Part shown: piece by piece, positions 36,799 to 45,852 of the stretch | Layout: every line of letters begins with the position of its first letter | Numbering within the stretch: the first letter of the stretch is position 1 | Source of the DNA: Planctomycetota bacterium | GTDB lineage: Bacteria > Planctomycetota > JAMOSO01 | DNA length: 64,000 nt | Direction: 5' to 3' | NCBI GenBank assembly: GCA_027063065.1 | Contig: JAMOSO010000012.1 | Coordinates: 1 to 64,000 of the forward strand | Notes under the pieces: generated by a model | Told to the model about the DNA's origin: nothing | What the model saw: the letters and a program-made list of their open reading frames with translations, nothing else | The model's database searches: none | Translations under genes and position numbers: made by a program

Positions 36799-37924
36799 GG
36801 TTTTTCATATAGTACCGCCATTTCAAACTATACCCTTGTCTAAAAGTAGCGGTATTAATTTGGTAGTTCAAAAAATTGCTGAGGGTACAAGTGATTTTGA
36901 AAACCATATTGTTTGCATTAGGCACCCAGAATATGTTGATGACGAATATCGTAATGGCGTGTATTATCATAGAGTTTATATAAGTGCAATTTATAAAAGA
37001 GTATTTCAAAAATGGACTAGATGGGATCCTAATAGTTATGTAAAACGTGTTGCAAGGATAATTAATAAATATAAACCTCAAATATTACATTTTCATAATA
37101 AGCCAATGGTCATGGGTGGTGTAGTAAAACTGCTTACATATAAACCTAAAATTTTATATGAAGTTCATAATGAAAGTTCTGATCCTATACCTCATTGTTT
37201 TGATTGTTTGGTAGGGTGTAGTAAATTTATTATGAATAATATGGCTCAACGTAATAATTGGCATGGTATGTCTAGGGTTGTTTATAATGGAGTAGATTTA
37301 AACCGCTTTCATGCCACTATTGATACACAGCCTAAAGTGTTTCAGAATCATAATTTAGAGAATAAATTTGTTATATTATGTATAGCACATATTTCTGAAA
37401 TTAAAAATCCATTATTTTTAGTAGAAACAATAGTTCAAAAATTATCCAATTTTTCACAGATTAGACTATTAATTGCTGGTCAAATAAGGCGTGATAAAAA
37501 CCCTAATGAGGATAGAACTAAATATGCACGCAAAGTAATAGAAGCTTCTGACGAGCGTATTATTTTGTTAGATCATGTTGATTACCAAGATATGCCAAGG
37601 TTGTTAAATATGTGCGATTTGTATATTCAACCATCCAAAAGCGAAGCTATGTGTTTAAGTGTTTTTGAAGCAATGGCAACTAAAAAGCCTGTGATTGTAA
37701 CTCGTGCAGGTGGTTTGCCAGAATCAGTTGGTTTAAACCAAGAGGGTGGGATTATTGTCGATTTAGACAATAAGCAAGAGTTGGCAAATGCCATTAAGTC
37801 TTTTATTGAAGATAAGTCATTTTTACAAGCTCAAGCCGAAAAAGCGTACAATAGGGTAGTTGATTTTTCTTGGCAACGCACAGTTTCAGAAGCCCAAGCT
37901 TTATATACTGAAATTTTACAATAA
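36791..37924 (+). CDS. Glycosyltransferase family 4 protein
   Basis: A GT-B fold glycosyltransferase. The acceptor half (about 1-170) has FHIVPPF and a Gly-poor SSGINLVVQKIA; the donor half has VVYNGVDLNRFH, VILCIAHISEIKNP and the nucleotide-sugar motif PSKSEAMCLSVFEAMATKKP with the E-x7-E pair, then GGLPE. A GTG at 36788 lies directly before the ATG at 36791; the ATG is preferred. It overlaps the O-antigen ligase gene and likely adds a sugar to lipopolysaccharide or another surface glycan. The sugar is not known. Confidence 0.88.
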   Translation: MNKVFHIVPPFQTIPLSKSSGINLVVQKIAEGTSDFENHIVCIRHPEYVDDEYRNGVYYHRVYISAIYKRVFQKWTRWDPNSYVKRVARIINKYKPQILHFHNKPMVMGGVVKLLTYKPKILYEVHNESSDPIPHCFDCLVGCSKFIMNNMAQRNNWHGMSRVVYNGVDLNRFHATIDTQPKVFQNHNLENKFVILCIAHISEIKNPLFLVETIVQKLSNFSQIRLLIAGQIRRDKNPNEDRTKYARKVIEASDERIILLDHVDYQDMPRLLNMCDLYIQPSKSEAMCLSVFEAMATKKPVIVTRAGGLPESVGLNQEGGIIVDLDNKQELANAIKSFIEDKSFLQAQAEKAYNRVVDFSWQRTVSEAQALYTEILQ

Positions 37925-37972
37925 TACTTAACTTAATTTTAATTTGTTTTTACAGAAATTACTGAGTTTGAG

Positions 37973-38293
37973 TTATTCATACATATCAACAAACCCGCCG
38001 TCTGGAAAACGCAATCCACTTAGTATTAAACCAATGTCTTTGGCACAGCGACGCATATAAAAATTCATAGTAGCAAGTTCACGATGGTTTGATAATAAAA
38101 AAGGTATTGCAACGGCATTACATTCTTTGCCATTTAGCAAACCTGTACAGGGTTCGATTTTATCTAGTATAACTGCTTGTGCAAAATCGAATGTCAGCCT
38201 ATGTCTGTCAATAAGTATCCTTAATTGGGTAATTTTATCCTTAAAAGAGTCTTCATCTAAATTTTGACATAATATATAAGTCAATTCTTGCAT
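37973..38293 (-). CDS. Small hypothetical protein, 106 residues
   Basis: I do not recognise it. It is soluble and mostly helical. It contains two separated Cys in EPCTGLLNGKEC and a C-terminal GLRFPDGGFVDMYE. AAGGA stands at a good distance from the ATG, which supports it as a real gene. It lies alone between the glycosyltransferase (convergent) and aroC (same strand, 94 bases away). Confidence 0.55.
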   Translation of the reverse strand: MQELTYILCQNLDEDSFKDKITQLRILIDRHRLTFDFAQAVILDKIEPCTGLLNGKECNAVAIPFLLSNHRELATMNFYMRRCAKDIGLILSGLRFPDGGFVDMYE

Positions 38294-38387
38294 ATTTGCA
38301 TTCCTTAGAGTGTTTTATATGTAATCTTTGAAATAGATTAAAATTATTTGCTTAGATTTGTTTGTTTTTACAGTATTTATACATTTA

Positions 38388-39476
38388 TTAATGTAATTGC
38401 ATCGCATTTTGACGTAAGGCGTGGTCGGCTAGTGTAATAGCTACCATTGCTTCGGCGATTGGTATAAAGCGTGGCAATAAACAAGGGTCATGACGTCCTT
38501 TGGTGCTGATGGTAGTTTTTTGTTTGTAGGTGTTGACCGTGTTTTGTGTTTGAGGTAATGACGAAGTTGGTTTAATAGCTGCGCGAATTAATATCGGCAT
38601 ACCGCTACTGATACCGCCTAAAATACCACCATGATTATTTGTTGATGTGATGATATGATTGTCTGCAATATTAAAACAATCGTTATTTTCAGAGCCTTTT
38701 GCAGTGGCTACTGCAAAGCCTGACCCAAATTCTACACCCGTAACAGCGGGAACGGAAAACAATGCCTTGGCTAAATCTGCTTTGAGTCTATCAAATACGG
38801 GTTCACCCCATCCTGCCGGTAAGCCTGTGGCGATAATTTGTGCAATACCTCCTATAGAATCTTTTTCTTCGTGTAATTTATGAATGAGAGCTTCCATTTT
38901 AATGGCAGTATTGACATCAGGGCAACGTACAGGATTGGCTTCAATTTGTGATGATGTAATTAATTCAGGGTTATTAATATTGGCGATAATATCGCCTACT
39001 TGTTGGGTATAAGCTAAAATATTGACATTCCAATATTGTTTTAATAATTTTTTTGCAACTGCACCAGCGGCTACTCTGACGTTGGTTTCTCTGGCACTAG
39101 CCCGTCCACCACCGCGATAATCTCTAAAGCCGTATTTAGCATTATAAGTAAAGTCTGCATGTCCAGGGCGGTAGTTATCTTTAATGTTAGAATAATCTTT
39201 AGAGCGTTGATCTGTATTGCGGATTAAAACTGCTAATGAAGTGCCTGTAGTGCGCCCTTCAAAAACTCCAGATAAGATTTCGGCTTGATCTGCTTCTTGG
39301 CGTTGGGTTACTATTTTGCTTTGCCCAGGGCGACGACGGTCTAAATCGGGCTGAATATCGTCAATGGATAATTTTAAGCCGGCAGGTACACCATCAATGA
39401 TAACCACATTGCCAGGACCATGAGACTCTCCAGCAGTTGTGATTTTAAAAGTAGTTCCGATGCTGTTGCCTGCCAT
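38388..39476 (-). CDS. aroC: Chorismate synthase
   Basis: It makes chorismate from EPSP using reduced FMN, the last shikimate step. It has AGNSIGTTFKITTAGESHG, DRRRPGQSKIVTQR, RPGHADFTYNAKYGFRDYRGGGRAS-type blocks (in part) and GRHDPC near the end. Length 362 is normal. TTAGGAAATTACT precedes the ATG. It follows aroK by nine bases, in an htpG-aroK-aroC order. The pheA product encoded at 54.5 kb uses its product. Confidence 0.97.
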   Translation of the reverse strand: MAGNSIGTTFKITTAGESHGPGNVVIIDGVPAGLKLSIDDIQPDLDRRRPGQSKIVTQRQEADQAEILSGVFEGRTTGTSLAVLIRNTDQRSKDYSNIKDNYRPGHADFTYNAKYGFRDYRGGGRASARETNVRVAAGAVAKKLLKQYWNVNILAYTQQVGDIIANINNPELITSSQIEANPVRCPDVNTAIKMEALIHKLHEEKDSIGGIAQIIATGLPAGWGEPVFDRLKADLAKALFSVPAVTGVEFGSGFAVATAKGSENNDCFNIADNHIITSTNNHGGILGGISSGMPILIRAAIKPTSSLPQTQNTVNTYKQKTTISTKGRHDPCLLPRFIPIAEAMVAITLADHALRQNAMQLH

Positions 39477-39485
39477 AGTAATTTC

Positions 39486-40004
39486 CTAAGAGATAAAGTT
39501 AAATTCTGCTAAAATTTTATCAGCCACTTCTTCGATGGTCAATAAATCAGTATTAATGCAAGAGTTTGCTAGTTGTTTATAGATTGGTGTACGTTGATTT
39601 AAAATTTCTTGTAAATATTCAACGGTAGGATTATTTTGTAAGAAAGCAGGTAATCCTTTTTTGATTTTCATTCTATCAAATAATGTTTTTGCTGACGCAT
39701 TTATCCAAACTATTTTACCTATTGTATTGAGCAATGAATGATTGGCTATACATAAAGGAGTACCACCACCTGTCGACAATACTGTTTTGGTTAAACTGCT
39801 ACAATTTTGCAAAGCTTGGGCTTCTAACTTTCTAAATGCATCCTCGCCGTCCTGAATAAAAATTTCACGACAACTGCGTTTATGTTTGTCTAATTGGATA
39901 ATTTCTAAGTCTAAATCTAAAAATTGATAATTGAGACGGTGGGCAATTACTTTACCCACCGCCGATTTACCACAACTGGTAAAACCAATTAAAACTAAAT
40001 TCAT
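39486..40004 (-). CDS. aroK: Shikimate kinase
   Basis: It phosphorylates shikimate at the 3-OH. The P-loop GFTSCGKSAVGK (about 7-18), LDLE with the Mg/shikimate Asp, the FRKLEAQAL block with shikimate-binding Arg and STGGGTPL are all present. The length of 172 is normal. Its ATG overlaps the stop codon of htpG, and aroC follows nine bases on. Confidence 0.95.
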   Translation of the reverse strand: MNLVLIGFTSCGKSAVGKVIAHRLNYQFLDLDLEIIQLDKHKRSCREIFIQDGEDAFRKLEAQALQNCSSLTKTVLSTGGGTPLCIANHSLLNTIGKIVWINASAKTLFDRMKIKKGLPAFLQNNPTVEYLQEILNQRTPIYKQLANSCINTDLLTIEEVADKILAEFNFIS

Positions 40005-41818
40005 TAGCTAGCTAATATGCTAATAATTTTATTACTACGGTTAATAAATTCACCCATTTTAGTTGGATCAAAATTGTTTTGACCTATTAGGGCTAGATCG
40101 TGCACGTGCTTACAGATTAAATCTACTTCTGTAGTCTTTTTGGCAGCATCTAAGCTAGTTAATTTGGCTGCTAAAGGACTAGCTGAATTAATAATCAAAT
40201 CATATTCATCGACAAAGGTGCGTTCGGTTAAGTTCATCGCCTGCATTTCATGTAAGCGGCGTTGATGTTCTGGTAAAATCACTACAGCAGGGATATCAGC
40301 AGAACCTAATTCTTTGACTTCTATTTTGACTTTTTTATCACCAATTGATTTTTTAAATAACTTGATAATCTGTTTATTTTCTTTTTGCTCTTCTTTACTG
40401 TCTTCTTTGTCGGCATTAGTAGTAGCATCTTCTAAATTAGAATCAATACGTTGAAATTTCATACCGCCGCCACCATATTCTAAAAATTGAATTAGATGTG
40501 GATCTATAGAAGAGTTTAAAATAAGCACTTCTTTATTTTGTTTTTTAAACATTTCTATGTAACTGGCTTGTGCGTGTTCATCACTGGCGTAATAAATTTT
40601 ATTTTCGTGATTTTCTTTGGCGCGCTCTAAGTAATCGCTTAAATTTGTCCATTCACCAGAATTAGCACTTTTAAATATAATGCTATCTTTGACTCGATCA
40701 TAAAATTCGCGATCTTGAATAGCGCCAATTTTAACTACAGGGTTAATATCTTTCCAAAAGCCAACGTAGTCGTCAAAGTTGTTTTTGCGTAAACCATTTA
40801 ATTTATCGGCGATTTTTTTGGTGATACGTGCGGCAATTTTCTTTAATTTTGGATTGCCCTGCAATGATGAGCGGCTTACATTTAATGGCATATCTGGCCA
40901 ATCGATAACACCGCGTAACATCTCTAAAAATGGAGGTACTATATCCTGGGTTTCATCAGTTACGAATACCTGATTGCTAAACAATTTAATGCGACCTTTA
41001 TTGCCATTAGGATCATTGGTTAATTTTGGAAAATATAAAATACCACGTAGATTTAATGGTAAGTCAAAATTTAAATGAATCCAAAACAAAGGTTCTTCGC
41101 CAGTTGGAAACATTTTAGTGTAAAATTCTTTATATTGTTTTTCTTTAACTTGAGAAGGGTTTTCTGCCCAAATAGCTTTTTCAGTATTAATTTGATTGTC
41201 GTTTAATTTTAAATCAAACGGGCAATATTGCCAATAGCGCTCCATAGTTTGACGTGTGGAATACTCATCGGCAAAATTTTCAGAATCTTTATCCAAGTAT
41301 AGTGTTATTTCTGTGCCAACATCCGTTTTGTCGCAACTGTCCATTGAGAACGATGTAGAACCATCGCATTCCCAGTAAACTGCTTCTGCGCCTTCTTGAA
41401 ATGAAAGGGTGCGGATTTCGACTTTAGTAGAAACCATAAAAGAAGAATAAAAACCCAACCCAAAGTGCCCAATAACTTGAGCGTCTTGGCCAGCATCTTT
41501 AAACTTTTTAACAAAGTCCTCTGCGCTAGAAAGAGCTATTTGATTGATGTATTTTTTTACTTCTTCAGCGGTCATACCAAGACCGGTATCTTTAATAGTG
41601 ATGGTCTTTTTTTCAGAATCGGTGGTAACAGTAATGTTATGTTTAATATCCTTGTGATTGCTTTCACCAGTAATAATTAAATGATGATGTTTAGTGATAG
41701 CATCCACTGCATTTGAGAGCAATTCACGCAGAAAAATATCGTGCTCAGAATACAGCCATTTTTTAATAATTGGAAATAAGTCATCTGTACTTACAGAAAT
41801 AGTGCCTTTTTCAGCCAT
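40004..41818 (-). CDS. htpG: Molecular chaperone HtpG (Hsp90)
   Basis: A 604-residue Hsp90-family ATPase. The N-terminal GHKL domain has LRELLSNAVDAITK, DTGLGMTAEEV and VIGHFGLGFYSSFMV. The middle domain carries GVIDWPDMPLNVSRSSLQ with the catalytic Arg and the C-terminal dimerisation part ends near KIISILAS. A promoter is visible upstream. No CIRCE element lies in front of the gene. It is translationally coupled to aroK. Confidence 0.97.
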   Translation of the reverse strand: MAEKGTISVSTDDLFPIIKKWLYSEHDIFLRELLSNAVDAITKHHHLIITGESNHKDIKHNITVTTDSEKKTITIKDTGLGMTAEEVKKYINQIALSSAEDFVKKFKDAGQDAQVIGHFGLGFYSSFMVSTKVEIRTLSFQEGAEAVYWECDGSTSFSMDSCDKTDVGTEITLYLDKDSENFADEYSTRQTMERYWQYCPFDLKLNDNQINTEKAIWAENPSQVKEKQYKEFYTKMFPTGEEPLFWIHLNFDLPLNLRGILYFPKLTNDPNGNKGRIKLFSNQVFVTDETQDIVPPFLEMLRGVIDWPDMPLNVSRSSLQGNPKLKKIAARITKKIADKLNGLRKNNFDDYVGFWKDINPVVKIGAIQDREFYDRVKDSIIFKSANSGEWTNLSDYLERAKENHENKIYYASDEHAQASYIEMFKKQNKEVLILNSSIDPHLIQFLEYGGGGMKFQRIDSNLEDATTNADKEDSKEEQKENKQIIKLFKKSIGDKKVKIEVKELGSADIPAVVILPEHQRRLHEMQAMNLTERTFVDEYDLIINSASPLAAKLTSLDAAKKTTEVDLICKHVHDLALIGQNNFDPTKMGEFINRSNKIISILAS

Positions 41819-41854
41819 ATTAAGTCTCCATAATGTGAATAAAATAAAGGCAGA

Positions 41855-41882
41855 ATTATAGCCTTAATATGCTTTGGTTCAA
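41855..41882 (-). promoter_or_regulatory. Sigma-70-like promoter of htpG
   Basis: On the minus strand TTGAAC (41877-41882) and TATAAT (41855-41860) are 16 bases apart, 37 bases upstream of the htpG ATG. The -10 box is a perfect consensus. Confidence 0.65.
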
Positions 41883-41944
41883 GCTTAACAATTGGTATTT
41901 TTTCAGCTTTATTCATACAAAAAAACCTTTAAGATTAACTGCAT

Positions 41945-43078
41945 ATGATTAAATGTATTTATTTTGATACACAGCAATGTAATTCATGTAATTTTATGGA
42001 TATTGGCTATGCAAAAAGCATAGCGGTTAAACAACAAATATGTGATAATGCCTTTGCCGGTATTGTTAATCCTATAGTTCCTAGTGATTATGTAATACAA
42101 TCTCGCAATAAAGCTAAAATAGGAGTGTTGGGTTCGGTTGATGAACCAATTTTTGGTTTTTTAGATAGAGATGGCAATGCTCATGATATTGTACATTGCC
42201 CATTGCATTTGGCAGATATTAACAGTTTATTATCTTTGATTAAGGATAATCTTAAAAATTATAAATTAATTCCTTATGATATTATAACGCGTAGAGGTGA
42301 GTTAAAATATCTATTAGTTACCCAAAGTGAACAAACTCAAGAGATTATGTTGCGTTTTGTTTTGCGTTCTAGTGAATCAACACCACGCATTAAAAAACTA
42401 TTTAAAGAAGTTTTAAAAGATAAATTTGCACAATTAAAGGTGCTGACAGTTAATATTCAACCTGAACCTAAGGCTGTTCTGGAGGGGCAAAAAGAGATTT
42501 ATTTAACTGATGCAACTGTGATTAATGCTGATTTAGATGATGTTAAATTAGTGTTGGGCACGCGTAGTTTTTTTCAAATCAATTCAAATGTAGCAATTAA
42601 ACTTTATAGACAAGTAGGTCAAATTTTAGACAATATCCAATCTAAATCGTTATTAGATTTATATTGTGGGGTGGGCGCATTTGCTTTATTTGCAGCTCAA
42701 TCTAATCGCAATGTGCTTGGGGTTGAAATTTCTAAAGAGGCTATAAGATGTGCTAATTTAGCTAAACAGCAACATAAAGCATCTAAGTGTATTGAATTTA
42801 TTGCAGACGATGTATCAAATTTTATTAAAAATAATAGCAGATTTTTTGATGTTGTTTTAGTTAATCCGCCACGTAGAGGCTTAAACGATATAATTATTAA
42901 GCATATTATTAAACTCTCTCCCGAGCATATTATTTATTCTAGTTGTAACATTAAGACACTAAAACGTGATATTAATGAGTTGAGTTCGCAATATGTTTTA
43001 ATGGAGATAACTCCTTTTGATATGTTTGCCATGACAGCACATATAGAGTGTTTGGCTCTATTTAAAAAAAGGATTTAG
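41945..43078 (+). CDS. rlmC: 23S rRNA (uracil-C5)-methyltransferase RlmC-like
   Basis: This SAM-dependent methyltransferase has an N-terminal 4Fe-4S Cys set (CIYFDTQQCNSCNFMD without more), SRNKAKIGV, the SAM motif LLDLYCGVGAFALFAA and VEISKEAI. The catalytic Cys is in YSSCNIKTLKRD, and VLVNPPRRGL is motif IV. The Cys-rich start and length of 377 fit RlmC (U747) more than RlmD. There is no TRAM domain. The gene is divergent from htpG. Confidence 0.87.
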   Translation: MIKCIYFDTQQCNSCNFMDIGYAKSIAVKQQICDNAFAGIVNPIVPSDYVIQSRNKAKIGVLGSVDEPIFGFLDRDGNAHDIVHCPLHLADINSLLSLIKDNLKNYKLIPYDIITRRGELKYLLVTQSEQTQEIMLRFVLRSSESTPRIKKLFKEVLKDKFAQLKVLTVNIQPEPKAVLEGQKEIYLTDATVINADLDDVKLVLGTRSFFQINSNVAIKLYRQVGQILDNIQSKSLLDLYCGVGAFALFAAQSNRNVLGVEISKEAIRCANLAKQQHKASKCIEFIADDVSNFIKNNSRFFDVVLVNPPRRGLNDIIIKHIIKLSPEHIIYSSCNIKTLKRDINELSSQYVLMEITPFDMFAMTAHIECLALFKKRI

Positions 43079-43113
43079 ATTTGTTTGTGGAATATATTTA
43101 AGACGTTATATCG

Positions 43114-43132
43114 ATAAGACAAGTTGTCTTAT
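43114..43132. promoter_or_regulatory. 19-bp palindrome before the hemerythrin/HD-GYP gene
   Basis: ATAAGACAA-G-TTGTCTTAT has perfect 9-base arms around one base. It ends 26 bases before the ATG at 43159 and abuts TATAAT (43132-43137), so a protein bound there could block transcription. The regulator is unknown. Confidence 0.5.
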
Positions 43133-43158
43133 ATAATCTGTAATTTAAGGAAATTTAA

Positions 43159-44748
43159 ATGGATGTTGATAAAAGTATTTTTACAACGACCGCTGAGGTT
43201 GTTTCAGAGCTGTTACAAACTACGTTTAAGGAATATTCAATCCAAATGCATTTTGCAGAGCTCTTGCGGATATTATCTAAGTTGGCTTGGTTAAAGATAG
43301 ACGATAAGGGCTGTGTGTTTTTGCTTAATAAACACAATGAGCTTGTCATGATAGCTCATAAAAATTTTAATAAAAATGAGTTAACTACTTGTGCTAAAGT
43401 TGCAGCTGGTCAATGTTATTGCGGTAAAGCTGCCGCTTTAAAAACAATTGTTTATCGAGATAACAATGAACACATAGGTGTTGAGTTTCAAGGCGAAACA
43501 ACTCAAAAACATTATTCTATTCCACTGTTGGCCGGTAAAGAATTATTAGGTGTTGTAGTTCTTTACTTTGCAGAGGAGCATAATCCGCAAGAAGAAGAAA
43601 AAAGCTTTTTAACTTTTTTATCAACGGCCTTATCCACTGTTATTGGTAAAAAGATTTTAGAGGAAAAATTTAAAATTAATCAGTTTAGAGCGGAGTATTT
43701 TCAAAGGGAGCTTTTGCATAAATTGGTAATAGCTTCAGAATTTAGAGATAACGAAACAGGCAACCATGTTAGACGGGTAACAGATTATGCTGTTTTATTA
43801 GGTAAAAAATTAAATTTATCTAATCATCAAATTGAATTATTAAAAAATGGTATCCCTTTGCATGATGTTGGTAAGATTGCAATTCAGGATTCTATTTTGT
43901 TAAAACCAGACAAATTAACAAAAGCCGAGTTTGACATTATCAAGACGCATACTACAGCAGGTGCTAATTTGTTAAAAGAAACAACTAGCGAATATTTAGA
44001 AGTAGCTAAAGATATAGCTTTAAGCCATCATGAAAAATGGGACGGTAGCGGTTATCCACGTGGCTTAAAAAGAGAAGAAATACCTCTATTTGCTAGAATT
44101 TGCGCAGTGGCAGATGTTTTTGATGCGCTTAGCTCTGCTAGGCCGTATAAACAAGCGTGGGCATTAGATGATATTTTAAATTTATTAAAAAAAGAATCAG
44201 GTAAACATTTTGACCCTAATTTAATTGAAATATTCTTGGATTCTATAGATGAAGTATTACAAATTCAGTCTTTATATCAAGATGCTGTTATTGATATTGA
44301 ACAACGTGAAATAGGTATAAAATTTGCCAATCAGGATGAGACTTTTGTAGCTTGGTCGGATAATCTTTTAACAGGTATCGATGTTGTCGATAATGAACAT
44401 AAATATTTAATTAGATTGATTAATAATTTATATAGCAATATAGAGCATGCATTAGGTATAGAAACTATTATTGCCACTTTACGAGAGTTACGAGAATATA
44501 CTTTTATCCATTTTAGAGATGAAGAGAAAATATTGAAGAAATACAAATATAATGATATTAAACATCATATTCGTTTGCATAGATTTTTTGAAAAAAGACT
44601 TGAAATATTTGAAAACGAAATTATGGAAATGCCGTTTTTAATAGGCTTTGAGATTTTAGATTTCTTAAAAGATTGGTTAGTAAAGCATATTTTGCTAGTA
44701 GATACTAAAATAAAAGAAAACTTAGAGGGTCTCCAAGAAATTAAGTAG
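43159..44748 (+). CDS. GAF-like, HD-GYP and hemerythrin domain protein
   Basis: A c-di-GMP phosphodiesterase with an oxygen- or iron-sensing module. The N-terminal part (about 10-170) is GAF-like. The HD-GYP domain (about 190-370) has His235-Asp236 in LHDVGKIA and GYP at 298-300, with the usual spacing and other conserved residues (RICAVADVFDALSS). The C-terminal bacteriohemerythrin (about 393-525) has all seven ligands: His414, His451, Glu455, His470, His474, His510 and Asp515. The domain order places the sensor after the enzyme. TAAGGAAAT precedes the ATG and a palindrome overlaps the likely promoter. It overlaps rnd by 27 bases, convergently. Confidence 0.93.
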   Translation: MDVDKSIFTTTAEVVSELLQTTFKEYSIQMHFAELLRILSKLAWLKIDDKGCVFLLNKHNELVMIAHKNFNKNELTTCAKVAAGQCYCGKAAALKTIVYRDNNEHIGVEFQGETTQKHYSIPLLAGKELLGVVVLYFAEEHNPQEEEKSFLTFLSTALSTVIGKKILEEKFKINQFRAEYFQRELLHKLVIASEFRDNETGNHVRRVTDYAVLLGKKLNLSNHQIELLKNGIPLHDVGKIAIQDSILLKPDKLTKAEFDIIKTHTTAGANLLKETTSEYLEVAKDIALSHHEKWDGSGYPRGLKREEIPLFARICAVADVFDALSSARPYKQAWALDDILNLLKKESGKHFDPNLIEIFLDSIDEVLQIQSLYQDAVIDIEQREIGIKFANQDETFVAWSDNLLTGIDVVDNEHKYLIRLINNLYSNIEHALGIETIIATLRELREYTFIHFRDEEKILKKYKYNDIKHHIRLHRFFEKRLEIFENEIMEMPFLIGFEILDFLKDWLVKHILLVDTKIKENLEGLQEIK

Positions 44749-45852
44749 GTCGTCGCCAAAGCTTTGTTTTTGCCAATTGCGCACAATAGGATTGCTAAAG
44801 CTTTGTTTTGCTTCGGTGCGGTTATTACATTGGGCTAATATTTCTAAATGTGTAGCTTGCCAAATTAATGGGGCAGCAATGTTTAAATTTTCGCCTAAAT
44901 TTGTACGCCATTTTTTTAATTTTTTTAATTTTTTGGCTTGGTTATCGTTTAGCATCTTTGCAATTGGCATTTCTGGTGAATAATAAAATGGTTCGCTATC
45001 TAGGCCTTTTTGAATTGCCTGTTTAATACCGTCTATATTTGGGCGTGGCAATTTTAGTTCTCGCGAAGGTAGTTTTTCTGTTTTGGCACAATGTTCAGCG
45101 AATTTTAAAATTAAATCATTATGAAAAATTCTAAAAGGAGGCACGCCTTTTTCTAAGGCAATTTTATCGCGATATATAAAAATTTCACGATATATAGCCT
45201 TAGCTTTTGGTGATAGTCGTTTAACAAATTTGGCTTTTAAAAAATTTTCTTCTGGTGGTGATGGTTGACGATAGGGTATTGCCTTGGACAGGGCGCTTTC
45301 TTCTTGAACCCATTCTAAACGGTTTAATGTTTTTAACTTTGCAGTTTGTTTAAAATATAACTCATGTAAAAATTTAACATCTGCTTTGGCGTATGTAATT
45401 TGTTTAGAGTTCAAAGGACGTTTTGTCCAGTCGCTACGTTGTAAACTTTTATCTTTTGGTATATCTATATTTAGGGTTTCTTTAATAATGTTGTCTAAAC
45501 CCAGTTTGGTGTGTCCTAAAAAAGCAGCCGCAATTGATGTGTCATATAGGTTGCCAAAGGTGCAATTATAATCTCGTTTAAAACTAGTAACATCATAAGA
45601 ACCACTGTGTAGTAATAATAAGTGTTTTGGGTTTTGAAAAATCTCGATTAATGGGTCAATATTTTTTAAGGCGATAGGATCGACTAAAAATTGTTTGTTA
45701 TCATAACCTACCTGAATTAAACAAATAAATTCTGGGTAGCGAAAAAAGCCATTTGATTCCATATCAATGGCTATGATTTTTTGTTCGTGTAATTCGTTAC
45801 ATATTCGTTTTAAATCACCTTGATTGTCGATGTAGCCATTATAGTAAGTCAT
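44722..45852 (-). CDS. rnd: Ribonuclease D
   Basis: This DEDD-type 3'-exonuclease matures tRNA ends. Exo motifs are AIDMESNG (Asp and Glu), HSGSYDVTSF (Asp) and TYAKADVKFLHELY (Tyr and Asp). An HRDC domain (about 215-290) follows, starting near KAIYREIFIYRDKIALEKGVPP in part, and a C-terminal helical part ends the protein. Length 376 is normal. It shares four bases with the RmlD-like gene upstream and overlaps the hemerythrin gene at its end. Confidence 0.93.
   Translation of the reverse strand: MTYYNGYIDNQGDLKRICNELHEQKIIAIDMESNGFFRYPEFICLIQVGYDNKQFLVDPIALKNIDPLIEIFQNPKHLLLLHSGSYDVTSFKRDYNCTFGNLYDTSIAAAFLGHTKLGLDNIIKETLNIDIPKDKSLQRSDWTKRPLNSKQITYAKADVKFLHELYFKQTAKLKTLNRLEWVQEESALSKAIPYRQPSPPEENFLKAKFVKRLSPKAKAIYREIFIYRDKIALEKGVPPFRIFHNDLILKFAEHCAKTEKLPSRELKLPRPNIDGIKQAIQKGLDSEPFYYSPEMPIAKMLNDNQAKKLKKLKKWRTNLGENLNIAAPLIWQATHLEILAQCNNRTEAKQSFSNPIVRNWQKQSFGDDLLNFLETL

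Noticed and set aside
37973-38293. Dismissal of the 106-residue frame as spurious
   Set aside because: A good ribosome site and normal composition support it, so it was kept as a hypothetical gene.
41819-41944. CIRCE heat-shock operator before htpG
   Set aside because: No TTAGCACTC-N9-GAGTGCTAA-like dyad is visible.
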